Below, in pieces: positions 1-7,906 of a stretch of 64,000 bases of DNA. The first letter of the stretch is position 1, and every line of letters begins with the position of its first letter. The stretch comes from Actinomadura citrea (GTDB taxonomy: Bacteria > Actinomycetota > Actinomycetes > Streptosporangiales > Streptosporangiaceae): the NCBI RefSeq assembly GCF_013409045.1, contig NZ_JACCBT010000001.1, positions 8,100,669-8,164,668 on the forward strand. The letters run 5' to 3'. The translations under genes were made by a program, and so were the position numbers. Below the pieces are notes generated by a model. The model did no database searches and was not told the DNA's origin. It was given only the letters and a program-made list of their open reading frames with translations.

Positions 1-1448
1 GGCACGGCTCCCGGCGGTTCGCCGACGACACCGCGGCCGTGCTGAGCGGGGCGGGGCTGCGTCCCGAGGTGTTCGCCGACCCCGTCCCGACGCCCGTCCT
101 GGCGCACTTCACCCGGGCGTTCGCCGACATCGTGGCGGGCGTCATGGTCACGGCCAGCCACAACCCGCCGCGCGACAACGGCTACAAGGTGTACTGGGCG
201 GACGGGGCGCAGATCGTCCCGCCGACGGACGCGGAGATCTCCGCCGCGATCGACGCCGTCGGCCGCGTGGACGAGCTGCCCCTCGGCGAGGGCTGGCCCG
301 TCCATGAGGGCGCCGACCTGTACCTGGACGCGGTGTCGTCCCTGCGCCTCGGCGGCGACCGCGACGTCTCGATCGTCTACACGCCCCTGCACGGCGTGGG
401 CAGGGACGTCCTGCTCACCGCGTTCGAGCGCGCCGGGTTCCCCGCGCCGACCGTCGTGCCCGAGCAGGCCGAGCCCGACCCGGACTTCCCGACCGTGGAC
501 TTCCCGAACCCGGAGGAGCCTGGCGCGCTCGACCTGGCGCTCGGCCTCGCCGAGGCCCGCGGCGCCGACCTGGTGATCGCGAACGACCCGGACGCGGACC
601 GCTGCGCCGTCGCCGTCCCGGGCCCGTCCGGGTGGCGGACCCTCACCGGGGACGAGGTCGGCGGGCTGCTGGCCGAGCACGTCCTGCGGCACACCACGGG
701 CGGCGACCGCCTCGTCGCGACGACGATCGTGTCGTCGTCGCTGCTGCGCTCGATCGCCGCCGCGCACCGCGTCCGGTTCGCCGAGACGCTCACCGGCTTC
801 AAGTGGATTATGAAGGCGGGCGGGGCCCAGAGTAGTTCCGGGGGGCGTGGGGGGTCGTCCCCCCACAGCGAACCAGGTAGTTCTGGGGGGCGTGGGGGGT
901 CGTCCCCCCACAGCAGTCCCGTCCGGCTGGTGTTCGGCTATGAGGAGGCGCTCGGTTACAGCGTCGGCGACGATCGGGGCGTGCTCGTCAACGACAAGGA
1001 CGGCATCGGCGCCGCGCTCGCCGTCGCCGCGCTCGCGGCCGACGCCAAGCGCGACGGCCGCACGCTGCTCGACCTGCTGGACGCGCAGGCCCGCCGGTAC
1101 GGGCTGCACGCCACGTCCCAGCTGTCGATCAGGGTGAGCGACCTCTCACTGATCACCGCGGCGATGGCGCGGCTGCGCGCCGAGCCGCCGCGCGAGCTGG
1201 GCGGGCGGCGCGTCGAGTCGTTCGACGACCTCGCCCGGCCGGCCGGGGACCTGCCGCCCACCGACGGGCTGCGGTTCCGCCTGGCCGGAGGGTCGCGGGT
1301 GGTCGTGCGCCCCTCGGGGACGGAGCCGAAGCTGAAGTGCTACCTGGAGGTCGTCCTTCCGGTGGACGGGGACGTCGCCGCGGTCCGCGCGCGCGCCGCC
1401 GCCGACCTGGAGTCCCTCCGCGCGGACGTTTCCGCGGCCCTCGGCTGA
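1..1448 (+). CDS. Phosphohexomutase family enzyme (phosphoglucomutase/phosphomannomutase/phosphopentomutase type), 5' partial
   Basis: The reading frame is open from the left edge (codons in phase with base 3), so the N-terminus lies outside the window. It is an alpha-D-phosphohexomutase: the catalytic serine loop TASHNP is at 150-167, the Mg-binding loop DPDADR near 584-601, the sugar-binding GYEEALGY near 936-960, and the phosphate-binding RPSGTEPK near 1308-1332. These enzymes move phosphate between C1 and C6 (or C5) of sugars. The nearby salvage genes add, deoA and cdd suggest it may handle ribose or deoxyribose phosphate, which is inference. About 30 residues rich in Gly, Ser, Pro and His (832-921) sit between the FKWIMKAGG segment and VFGYEEALGY, where homologues have a short turn. 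They come from a duplicated palindromic repeat. All four active-site loops remain intact. Confidence 0.93.
   Translation, partial: HGSRRFADDTAAVLSGAGLRPEVFADPVPTPVLAHFTRAFADIVAGVMVTASHNPPRDNGYKVYWADGAQIVPPTDAEISAAIDAVGRVDELPLGEGWPVHEGADLYLDAVSSLRLGGDRDVSIVYTPLHGVGRDVLLTAFERAGFPAPTVVPEQAEPDPDFPTVDFPNPEEPGALDLALGLAEARGADLVIANDPDADRCAVAVPGPSGWRTLTGDEVGGLLAEHVLRHTTGGDRLVATTIVSSSLLRSIAAAHRVRFAETLTGFKWIMKAGGAQSSSGGRGGSSPHSEPGSSGGRGGSSPHSSPVRLVFGYEEALGYSVGDDRGVLVNDKDGIGAALAVAALAADAKRDGRTLLDLLDAQARRYGLHATSQLSIRVSDLSLITAAMARLRAEPPRELGGRRVESFDDLARPAGDLPPTDGLRFRLAGGSRVVVRPSGTEPKLKCYLEVVLPVDGDVAAVRARAAADLESLRADVSAALG
832..914. repeat. Two 38-bp copies of a palindromic repeat, 45 bp apart, in frame inside the phosphomutase gene
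   Basis: Copies lie at 832-869 and 877-914 and differ at one base (C/T). Each contains a perfect hairpin with 8-bp arms GTGGGGGG and CCCCCCAC around a TCGT loop, preceded by another G run. The 45-bp period keeps the frame and encodes two copies of an SSGGRGGSSPHS segment. A related sequence lies in the gap upstream of cdd (11814-11845), so this looks like a dispersed small repeat rather than native coding sequence. Confidence 0.85.
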
Positions 1449-1460
1449 CCGGCGGCCCCC

Positions 1461-2120
1461 TCAGCCGGCCGCGCCCACGATCAGCAGGACGACGACCACC
1501 GCCAGCGGGACGGCCAGCGATGCCACCGCGGGAACGGACCAGCGGACCGTCCCCCTGGCGGCCCCCTCCTCCGACTCGGCCCTGGCCTTGGCCGCCTTGT
1601 CGGGCGCTCCCGACCGGGCCTTGGGGCGCTGACGTTCCCTCATCTCGTTCAGCTGCTGCGCCGCGTAACCGGTCGGAGTCCGTCCCCGCAGGTCGAAGCC
1701 CTGGCCCTGGTCCTTGCCCTTGCGGGCCTCCTTCTCGGCACGGGCCTCCGCCTTGGCCTGCGCCCGGGGCGAGGTCTGCAGCACCCACGCCCGGGTCTCC
1801 AGGTCCGTCCCGTCCGGGCCGGCGAACACCACCGTCAGCGCGTTCCTGCCCTCGATCCGGCGGACCGCGCCCCACGGCGCCCGGACGTCGCGCAGCGGGT
1901 TGCGGATCGTCACCCCGGCCTCGTCGCCGGCGATCTGCGGCCGCATCCCGACCGTGTAGGCGATCCCGCAGCCGAGCAGCAGCAGGAACGCGATCGTCAC
2001 CGTCGTCAGCGAGTAGTCGGGGTCACCGGTGATGCCGACGAACAGGTCGATGAGGTTGAGGGCGGCGAACACCAGCCACGCGTACGCGGCGACGCGCCCG
2101 CCGGTGGAGCGAATGGTCAT
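1461..2120 (-). CDS. Membrane protein with PH-like domain
   Basis: A 219-residue protein. Two hydrophobic helices lie at about residues 11-30 and 40-57. A beta-rich segment follows (about 60-115, with PQIAGDEAGVTIRNPL and RAPWGAVRRIEG) that resembles bacterial PH (bPH) domains of actinobacterial membrane proteins. Then come a charged Lys/Ala/Glu-rich stretch and a C-terminal hydrophobic helix (about 195-217). The gene starts 7 bp after the adenosine deaminase stop on the same strand, so the two are probably co-transcribed. Family recognition is by pattern only. The function is unknown, and the PH-like domain in these proteins has no settled ligand. Confidence 0.75.
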   Translation of the reverse strand: MTIRSTGGRVAAYAWLVFAALNLIDLFVGITGDPDYSLTTVTIAFLLLLGCGIAYTVGMRPQIAGDEAGVTIRNPLRDVRAPWGAVRRIEGRNALTVVFAGPDGTDLETRAWVLQTSPRAQAKAEARAEKEARKGKDQGQGFDLRGRTPTGYAAQQLNEMRERQRPKARSGAPDKAAKARAESEEGAARGTVRWSVPAVASLAVPLAVVVVLLIVGAAG

Positions 2121-2127
2121 GGCTCGA

Positions 2128-3219
2128 TCATGCCAGGGGCCGGGCGCCGCTCCACTTGAGCTGCGCGAAACCGGGTTTGATCACCCCGTTGATCAGTTCG
2201 AGCCGCTGGTTGAAGGGCGCGAACGCCGACTTCATCGCGTTCACCGTGAACCACTGCAGGTCGTCCCATCCGTAGCCGAACGCGTCGGCGAGCTTGGCGA
2301 ACTCCTCCGACAGCGTCGTGCCGCTCATCAGCCGGTTGTCGGTGTTGACGGTGACGCGGAAGCTCAGCCGCCGCAGCAGCCCGATCGGGTGCTCGGCGAT
2401 CGACTTCGCCGCGCCCGTCTGGATGTTGGAGGTCGGGCACATCTCCAGCGGGATCCGCTTGTCCCGCACGTAGTCCGCGAGCCGGCCGAGCCGCGCCTCG
2501 CCGCCCTCCACCTCGATGTCGTCGATGATCCGCACGCCGTGCCCGAGCCGGTCGGCGCCGCACCACTGGATGGCCTGCCAGATCGACGGCAGCCCGAACC
2601 CCTCGCCCGCGTGGATCGTGAAATGCGCGTTCTCGCGCTGGAGGTACTCGAACGCGTCCAGGTGCCGGGTCGGCGGGTACCCGGCCTCGGCGCCCGCGAT
2701 GTCGAACCCGACGACGCCCGCGTCCCGGTACCGGACGGCCAGCTCCGCGATCTCCATGCTGCGCGCCTGGTGCCGCATCGCGGTGACGAGCGTCCCGACG
2801 CGGATGCCGAAGTCCTCGCGGCCGCGCGCGAAGCCGTCCAGGACGGCCTCGACGACCTGCTCCAGCGACAGCCCGTCCCGCAGGTGCTGCTCGGGCGCGT
2901 ACCGGACCTCCGCGTAGACGATCCCGTCGTTCGCGAGGTCCTCGGCGCACTCGTAGGCCACCCGGGTGAGCGCCTCGACGGTCTGCATCACCCCGACCGT
3001 GTGGGAGAACGTCTCCAGGTACCGTTCGAGCGATCCAGAGTTGGACGCCTCCTCGAACCATGTCCGCAGGGCGTCCGCGTCGGTGGTGGGCAGGTCCCCG
3101 TACCCGGTATCCCGCGCCAGGTCCACGATGGTGGCGGGCCGCACGCCGCCGTCCAGGTGGTCGTGCAGCAGCACCTTCGGCGCGCGGCGGATGTCCTCAA
3201 GAGTAGGCCGATCGTTCAT
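2128..3219 (-). CDS. add: Adenosine deaminase
   Basis: A 363-residue zinc hydrolase that deaminates adenosine and deoxyadenosine to inosine forms in purine salvage. Zinc ligands H19 and H21 are in LLHDHLDGG. The family motifs TIHAGEG, DRLGHG, PLEMCPTSN and the second-shell Asp motif VNTDN follow in order. The length is normal for actinobacterial Add. The ATG start at 3219 has only a weak ribosome binding site. It is followed 7 bp downstream by the PH-like membrane protein gene, and the deoA, cdd and nucleoside ABC importer genes lie 7-14 kb further right on the same strand, which supports a nucleoside salvage role. Confidence 0.95.
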   Translation of the reverse strand: MNDRPTLEDIRRAPKVLLHDHLDGGVRPATIVDLARDTGYGDLPTTDADALRTWFEEASNSGSLERYLETFSHTVGVMQTVEALTRVAYECAEDLANDGIVYAEVRYAPEQHLRDGLSLEQVVEAVLDGFARGREDFGIRVGTLVTAMRHQARSMEIAELAVRYRDAGVVGFDIAGAEAGYPPTRHLDAFEYLQRENAHFTIHAGEGFGLPSIWQAIQWCGADRLGHGVRIIDDIEVEGGEARLGRLADYVRDKRIPLEMCPTSNIQTGAAKSIAEHPIGLLRRLSFRVTVNTDNRLMSGTTLSEEFAKLADAFGYGWDDLQWFTVNAMKSAFAPFNQRLELINGVIKPGFAQLKWSGARPLA

Positions 3220-3317
3220 TCCCCGAACCTACCCGCCCCGGGGCTCCCCGGGCGTCGTCATTTCCCGCCGACCGACCGCCTCCCGGCGGCCCTCGACCAG
3301 GGGACCTGCCGCGTCCG

Positions 3318-4190
3318 TCACGCCCGGAGGCGGTCGAGGAACGCCGCGACGAGCGGCGCGATCTCGCGGAGGTGGGTTTCGAGGGCGAAGTGGCCGGTGT
3401 CGAACAGGTGGAGTTCGGCGTCCGGGACGTCCCGCAGGTAGGCGCGCGCGCCGGGTGCGGGGAAGAACGGGTCTCCGGCGCCCCAGACGATGAGGGTCGG
3501 CGGGACGTGTTCGCGCAGCCAGGCCTGCCAGCGGTCGTAGCGCGCGACGTTGGACTTGTAGTCGAAGGCCAGCGCGACCTGCGCCTCCCTGCGTCCCGGC
3601 AGGTCGAGGAAATGCTGGTCGAGGGTCCACCCGTCCGGGGCGATCGATTCGGGGCGGGCGACACCCGCCTCGTACTGGCCGCGGGTGCCGTCCAGGGTCA
3701 GCAGGCCGCGGACGGTCTCCTGCGCCCCCGGCTCCTCGGGGCGCAGGGCGATGAACTCGCGGGCGCCGTCCGAGAGGCCCTCGTCGTAGGCGTTTCCGTT
3801 CTGGACGACCAGGCCCGCGATCCGCTCGGGGCACCGCTCGGCAAGCCGGAAGCCGATCGGTGCCCCGAAGTCGAACACGTACATGGCGAAACGGGTGAGC
3901 CCGAGCCGCTCGACGAAGCCCTCGACGACGTCGGCGAGCCCGTCGAAGTCGTAGACGAAGTCGTCCGGCGCCCGCGTGTGGCCGAAGCCGGGGTAGTCGG
4001 GGGCGATCAGCCGGTGGCGGGCGCCGAGGACGTCGATGAGCCGGCGGAACTGGTACGACGCGGACGGGAAACCGTGCAGCAGCAGCAGGACGGGCGCGTC
4101 CTGCTGCTCCGGGAGGGACTCGCGGTAGAAGACGCGGACGCCGTCGACGTCGACGCTGCGGTGGACGGTACGCGCGATCGAGAGCATCAC
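3318..4190 (-). CDS. Alpha/beta-hydrolase, epoxide hydrolase/haloalkane dehalogenase-like
   Basis: A 290-residue alpha/beta-hydrolase fold protein. The oxyanion-hole motif is HGFPSASYQFRRL. The nucleophile elbow reads VFDFGAPIG, so the nucleophile is Asp rather than Ser, as in epoxide hydrolases and haloalkane dehalogenases. The catalytic His is in FDTGHFALETH near residue 268. The likely start is GTG at 4190 or the next codon ATG at 4187, preceded by GGAAGG. It is transcribed away from a CGNR-type regulator, and the gap between them holds repeated TTAGGT half-sites. It is therefore likely controlled by that regulator. The substrate is unknown. Confidence 0.85.
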   Translation of the reverse strand: MMLSIARTVHRSVDVDGVRVFYRESLPEQQDAPVLLLLHGFPSASYQFRRLIDVLGARHRLIAPDYPGFGHTRAPDDFVYDFDGLADVVEGFVERLGLTRFAMYVFDFGAPIGFRLAERCPERIAGLVVQNGNAYDEGLSDGAREFIALRPEEPGAQETVRGLLTLDGTRGQYEAGVARPESIAPDGWTLDQHFLDLPGRREAQVALAFDYKSNVARYDRWQAWLREHVPPTLIVWGAGDPFFPAPGARAYLRDVPDAELHLFDTGHFALETHLREIAPLVAAFLDRLRA

Positions 4191-4213
4191 TAACGCCTTC
4201 CATAGCTATTGAT

Positions 4214-4270
4214 GCATTAGGTATAGCGATCGCGCACCTAACGGGTCAACTCTTCGATGTACCGTTAGGT
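4214..4270. promoter_or_regulatory. Candidate operator between hydrolase and CGNR regulator
   Basis: Three copies of a TTAGGT half-site occur in 54 bp: TTAGGT at 4217-4222, ACCTAA (opposite strand) at 4236-4241, and TTAGGT at 4265-4270. The last two sit in a longer inverted repeat with 9-bp arms at 4236-4244 and 4262-4270. The last copy ends 1 bp before the regulator ATG, so a bound repressor would block initiation. The arrangement suggests autoregulation. Binding itself is inference. Confidence 0.55.
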
Positions 4271-4271
4271 C

Positions 4272-4859
4272 ATGGACGATCCGAGCCCGCTGATCGGTGA
4301 GCCGCCGGCCCTGGACCTGGTCAACACGCGCCCCGCGGGCGCCGACCTGCTGTCCGCGCCGGACGACCTGCGTGTCTGGCTGCGCCTCCAGGCCGACCGG
4401 TTCGACGAGGCGGGGGCGTTCGCCGCCACGGGCGTGACGGCCGAGTCGCTGGCCGCCGTCCGGCGAGTTCGCGAGCACACGGCTCGCGCCCTCGACCGCG
4501 TCCGCCGCGGCGAGCCGCCGTCGGCCGACGACCTGGAGGCCCTCGGCCGGGCCCAGCTCGCCGCCCCCGCCGTCACCGGGCTGACCTGGAACGGCCGGGC
4601 CCTGCTCGCGGCCCGCCGCCGCACCGGCCCGCCCGGCCTGCGGCCGGCGGCGTGGCTGGCCGAGGCCGCCGCCGGACTCCTCTCCGACCCGGCGGTCACC
4701 ACGGTCCGGGAATGCGAGGCCGACGACTGCGTGATGCTCTTCCTGCCGGCCCACCCCCGCCGCCGGTGGTGCTCGGCGGCCCGTTGCGGCAACCGCGTCC
4801 GCGTCGCGCGCCACTACCGGCGCCACCGGACCGCCGAGCCCGGCTCGGCGTCCTCCTGA
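4272..4859 (+). CDS. CGNR zinc-finger / ABATE-domain putative transcriptional regulator
   Basis: A 195-residue protein of the ABATE plus CGNR zinc-finger family, described as putative stress-induced regulators. The N-terminal half starts with the typical GEPPALDLVNTRP segment and is alpha-helical. The C-terminus carries the CGNR finger: ECEADDC then RRWCSAARCGNR, followed by a basic RHYRRHR tail. No good Shine-Dalgarno precedes the ATG; the putative operator abuts it, so the mRNA may be leaderless. It is divergent from the epoxide-hydrolase-like gene, its likely target. Confidence 0.85.
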   Translation: MDDPSPLIGEPPALDLVNTRPAGADLLSAPDDLRVWLRLQADRFDEAGAFAATGVTAESLAAVRRVREHTARALDRVRRGEPPSADDLEALGRAQLAAPAVTGLTWNGRALLAARRRTGPPGLRPAAWLAEAAAGLLSDPAVTTVRECEADDCVMLFLPAHPRRRWCSAARCGNRVRVARHYRRHRTAEPGSASS

Positions 4860-4865
4860 CGTGCC

Positions 4866-4897
4866 GAGGCGGGGGCACGCGACGGCGCCCCCGCCTC
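4866..4897. terminator. Bidirectional terminator hairpin
   Basis: A perfect 11-bp stem (GAGGCGGGGGC 4866-4876 with GCCCCCGCCTC 4887-4897) and a 10-nt loop lie between the convergent CGNR regulator and the cupin gene ends. Confidence 0.65.
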
Positions 4898-4910
4898 ACG
4901 CACCGAACGC

Positions 4911-5270
4911 TCAGTGCTTGGCCTTGGCGTACTCGCCCATGCCTCCGGCGAAGTCGAACACGACGCAGGGCTCGTCACCGACGACCCAGGCGTCGTGGCC
5001 GGGCGTGGCGACGAACACGTCACCGGGACCGACCTCCTGCTCGGCGCCGTCCCGCATGCGGATGTGCATCCGGCCCGAGACGACGTAGCCGTTGTGGTGG
5101 ACTTCGCAAAGGTCGGTGCCCGCGATGTCCTTCACCGACTCCGTCCAGCGCCATCCGGGCTCGAACGTCGCCTTGCCGAAGACGAGGCCGCTGAGGTTGG
5201 CGATCTCCAGGTGTCCCCTGGGGAAGTCGCGCCGGTCGTCCGGCTTCTCGATGCTCTTGATCTCAATCAT
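4911..5270 (-). CDS. Cupin domain protein (possible separate product of the MFS-cupin frame)
   Basis: From ATG 5270 the frame encodes a 119-residue single cupin of the usual stand-alone length. The first conserved motif includes CEVHHNGYVVSGRMHI, and the second includes GPGDVFVATPGHDAWVVG. GAGGGGGAAGGGGG lies 7 nt before the ATG, and TTGACG at 5327-5322 could be a -35 element, with only a weak -10. Small cupins of this type bind a metal or small ligand, but the ligand is not visible here. The entry is offered as an alternative initiation within the same frame as the upstream MFS part. Confidence 0.55.
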   Translation of the reverse strand: MIEIKSIEKPDDRRDFPRGHLEIANLSGLVFGKATFEPGWRWTESVKDIAGTDLCEVHHNGYVVSGRMHIRMRDGAEQEVGPGDVFVATPGHDAWVVGDEPCVVFDFAGGMGEYAKAKH

Positions 5271-6581
5271 GATGGGTCCCCCTTCCCCCTCATTTTTCAC
5301 GCTTGCACTGGTACCGACCTGCGTCAAGACGTCCGGGCCCGAGAGCGCCCCCCGGTTGCGGACCAGCAGCGCCGGGGTCGCCAGGGACAGGACGCCGGCG
5401 ATCGCGATGGCGGTGCGGGGGCCGGTGAGGCCGGCCAGCAGGCCCCACAGTCCGGTCATGGCCGCGATCGTGAGCTTGCTGGTCACCGACCACGCCGACA
5501 GGACGCGGGCGACCCGGTCGGGCGGCGTCCACTCCAGCCGGTAGGTGGCGTACAGCGGGTTGAACACCCCCATGCAGGTGATCAGCCCGAGTTCGACGGC
5601 GATGACGAGCACCAGACCGGCGACGCCCGGACGGACGAAGGCCGGTCCGAGCAGCCAGCACGCGCGCAGCGTCCCGAAGACCAGCATGATCCTGGGGCGC
5701 CCGAACCGCGCGGCGAGCCGCGCGGACAGCCGCGAACCGATGAGACCGCCCACGCACGGGGCGGCGAACGCCAGCGCGTACTGCCAGGGCGCGAACCCGA
5801 GGCGGCCGAGCATCAGGACGGCCAGCACCGGCGCCGTCGCCATGATCAGCCCGCTGACCAGGATCGTGTTGAGGAACAGGGGGCGCAGCGCCGGGCTGGT
5901 GAGGATGTGGCGCCACCCTTCGAGCAGGTCCCCGGCCCGGAGCCGGGGGCCTGCCCGATGGACGGCACCGCTCCGGGCGGGGCGCGGCTCCGTCCCGCCG
6001 ATCGCGCGGATCCCGGCCGCCGACACCAGGAAGCTGACGGCGTTGGCCGCCACGGTGACCAGCGGGCCGAACAGCCCGATCGCGGCCCCGCCGAGCGGCG
6101 GCCCGAGCATGGTGGCGGTCCAGGTCGTGGACTCCAGGCGCCCGTTCGCGGCGAGCAGGTCGTCCGGCTCGACGAGCGTCTTCAGGCAGGCGCCGCTCGC
6201 CGCGGTGAAGGCGATGTCGGCCGCGGCGACGACGACCGACACGACCAGGAGCTGGACGAAGCCGAGCCCGCCGAGGAGGAACGCGGCGGGAAGGCTCAGC
6301 AGCGCCGCGCACCGGACCAGGTCCATCGCGATCATCACGGGCCGCTTGCGGCGGAACTCCACCCAGGGGCCGAGCGGCACCGCCACCGCCGCCCCCACCA
6401 GCAGGCCCGCGGCGGCCAGCGCCGACACCCGGGCCGGTCCGGCGTGCAGCACGGTGATCGCGATCAGGGGGAACGCGTCGAAGGCGAGCCACGTCCCGAA
6501 CGCGCTGACCGCGTAGGCCGTCCAGAGCCACCCGAACCGCCGCCCGAGCGACCGTCCCTCCCCCGTGCGCACCCTCGCCAC
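4911..6581 (-). CDS. MFS transporter running in frame into a C-terminal cupin domain
   Basis: The frame encodes an MFS_3-like permease of about 430 residues (roughly 12 hydrophobic helices, with the FRRKRPVMIAMD loop after helix 2), then about 20 non-conserved residues, then a complete cupin. No stop codon separates the two parts. The chosen start is GTG at 6581, behind GGAAGGGG. The cupin part has its own ATG at 5270 behind a very purine-rich ribosome site, and the linker translates what looks like former intergenic DNA. Either the MFS stop codon was lost, giving a real fusion, or both the long and short products are made. The substrate is unknown. It converges on the CGNR gene. Confidence 0.7.
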   Translation of the reverse strand: MARVRTGEGRSLGRRFGWLWTAYAVSAFGTWLAFDAFPLIAITVLHAGPARVSALAAAGLLVGAAVAVPLGPWVEFRRKRPVMIAMDLVRCAALLSLPAAFLLGGLGFVQLLVVSVVVAAADIAFTAASGACLKTLVEPDDLLAANGRLESTTWTATMLGPPLGGAAIGLFGPLVTVAANAVSFLVSAAGIRAIGGTEPRPARSGAVHRAGPRLRAGDLLEGWRHILTSPALRPLFLNTILVSGLIMATAPVLAVLMLGRLGFAPWQYALAFAAPCVGGLIGSRLSARLAARFGRPRIMLVFGTLRACWLLGPAFVRPGVAGLVLVIAVELGLITCMGVFNPLYATYRLEWTPPDRVARVLSAWSVTSKLTIAAMTGLWGLLAGLTGPRTAIAIAGVLSLATPALLVRNRGALSGPDVLTQVGTSASVKNEGEGGPIMIEIKSIEKPDDRRDFPRGHLEIANLSGLVFGKATFEPGWRWTESVKDIAGTDLCEVHHNGYVVSGRMHIRMRDGAEQEVGPGDVFVATPGHDAWVVGDEPCVVFDFAGGMGEYAKAKH

Positions 6582-6655
6582 GCCCCTTCCGCCGGCCGCG
6601 CCTCCGGCGGCCAGGGAGATCAAAGCGGGCGGCGGGGTCGCGGATCAAACAACCC

Positions 6656-6703
6656 CCGGCGCCTGGGCAACAACCACGCGTTGTACTGCCGGGTGGGCGC
6701 CGG
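6656..6703 (-). terminator. Nested hairpin downstream of the sortase gene
   Basis: CCGGCGCC (6656-6663) pairs with GGCGCCGG (6696-6703). Inside lie shorter pairs, GGCA with TGCC and CAAC with GTTG. It starts 12 bp past the sortase stop and is the likely end of the sortase transcript. Confidence 0.5.
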
Positions 6704-6715
6704 AGGGGTCGGCCG

Positions 6716-7351
6716 CTACCGGACCGCCGTCTCGGCGGCGTAGACGATGACGTTGTCCTGGTAGCTGCGCTCGGCCCGGTCGAACGCGCCGCCGCAGGTG
6801 ACCAGGCGGAGCCCGGGATGGTCGAGCGGGCCGTAGACGCGCGCGGTGGGGAACCGGCCCTTCCGGACCCGCTCCACGGACTCGACGGTGAACTCGGCCA
6901 CCCGGCCGTCCGCGCGGCTCACCTCGACGCGGTGCCCCGGCCTCAGCCGGCCCAGGTCGTAGAAGACCGCGGCGCCCTTCGCCGAGTCGACATGGCCCAG
7001 GATGACCGCCGCGCCGCGCTCGCCGGGGGTCGGCCCGCCCTCGTACCAGCCGGCCTCCCCCGGCCGATCGGCCGGGGGGACCTGCACCTCCCCGCCGGCC
7101 ACGAGGCCCAGGCGGGCCAGCGGCGCCCGGACCCCGATGGACGGGATGGACACCCGGACGGGCAGGGAGCGGTCCAGCACCGGCCCGTGCCCGTCGACCG
7201 CCCGGGTGGTCGCGGCCCATGCGGGCGGGCTCGGCGGACCGGCCGGGCCGCGCAGCCCGAGGACCACGAGGGCGAGGCCGGCGGCCGTCAGGATCGCCGC
7301 CAGCGCCCCCAGACCCCACCGGCCGCCCTTTCCCCTCATCACCCTTCCCAT
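6716..7351 (-). CDS. Class F sortase
   Basis: A 211-residue membrane-anchored transpeptidase. A basic N-terminus and one hydrophobic helix (about residues 13-33) are followed by an extracytoplasmic sortase barrel. The catalytic triad is visible: His in ILGHVDS, Cys in RLVTCGGAF and Arg in FDRAERSYQDN. The spacing and motifs match the actinobacterial class F (SrtF-type) group, which is short and often single-domain. The start is ATG 7351 or ATG 7339; GGAAGGGTG precedes the second. The next upstream gene (7397-7906) encodes a secreted protein with a sortase-like C-terminal tail, probably its substrate and co-transcribed. Confidence 0.9.
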   Translation of the reverse strand: MGRVMRGKGGRWGLGALAAILTAAGLALVVLGLRGPAGPPSPPAWAATTRAVDGHGPVLDRSLPVRVSIPSIGVRAPLARLGLVAGGEVQVPPADRPGEAGWYEGGPTPGERGAAVILGHVDSAKGAAVFYDLGRLRPGHRVEVSRADGRVAEFTVESVERVRKGRFPTARVYGPLDHPGLRLVTCGGAFDRAERSYQDNVIVYAAETAVR

Positions 7352-7396
7352 CCCGTTGGAATTGTCATTGCCAGCGTTCGCGAAAAAGGGTCGCTA

Positions 7397-7906
7397 TCAG
7401 GCGGTCGCGCCATTCCGGCGGCGGACGACAATGGCTCCTACACCGATCCCGCCCAGCAGCAGGACGCCGCCCCCGGCCAGAAGGGCGGTGTTCCCGCCGC
7501 CCGCCCCGCCGCCCACGCCCGTCTTCGGCCCGCCGGTCGGGGTGGGCTGCGCCATCGGACGCGCCTTGCCGTCCACGACGTGGACCTCACCGGTCCCCTT
7601 GTACGTGCCGCACCGCACCAGCACCGTGTAGGTGCTGGGGACGGTGTCCTTCTTGACGGCCGCGAGACCGGCCCGGCCGTCGACCTCTTCCGCGCCGTTC
7701 AGCGGGACGGCCCCGCCCACGAAGGCCAGCGAGCCCGCCGTCCCGTCGACCTGGCACTTCTTCCCCACGACGGTGACCTTCTCGCCGGGGCGGGCCTGCG
7801 CGGGCTTCACGATGACGTCGCCGGGGTCGGCCATCGCGGGCGCGGCCACGCCGAGGGTCGCAGCACCGAAAACCAGGCCGAGAACGGCCGCCTTACCGAG
7901 TCGCAT
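7397..7906 (-). CDS. Secreted protein with C-terminal sorting-like signal, putative sortase substrate
   Basis: A 169-residue protein. It has a signal peptide ending near APAMADPGD (cleavage about residue 26), then a compact domain with two cysteines (KKCQVDG and VRCGTYK) that could form a disulphide. A Pro/Thr/Gly linker follows with GGPKTGVGGG, then a Leu/Gly/Val-rich membrane helix and the tail VVRRRNGATA. The order of pentapeptide-like motif, hydrophobic helix and positive tail is that of a cell-wall sorting signal, although a canonical LPXTG is absent. It lies 45 bp upstream of the class F sortase on the same strand. The role of the exported domain is unknown. Confidence 0.75.
   Translation of the reverse strand: MRLGKAAVLGLVFGAATLGVAAPAMADPGDVIVKPAQARPGEKVTVVGKKCQVDGTAGSLAFVGGAVPLNGAEEVDGRAGLAAVKKDTVPSTYTVLVRCGTYKGTGEVHVVDGKARPMAQPTPTGGPKTGVGGGAGGGNTALLAGGGVLLLGGIGVGAIVVRRRNGATA

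Noticed and set aside
2029..3441. Long plus-strand frames opposite add and other minus-strand genes
   Set aside because: They are typical high-GC antisense shadows with Arg/Gly/Val/Asp-rich translations and no domain; the minus-strand genes carry clear motifs.
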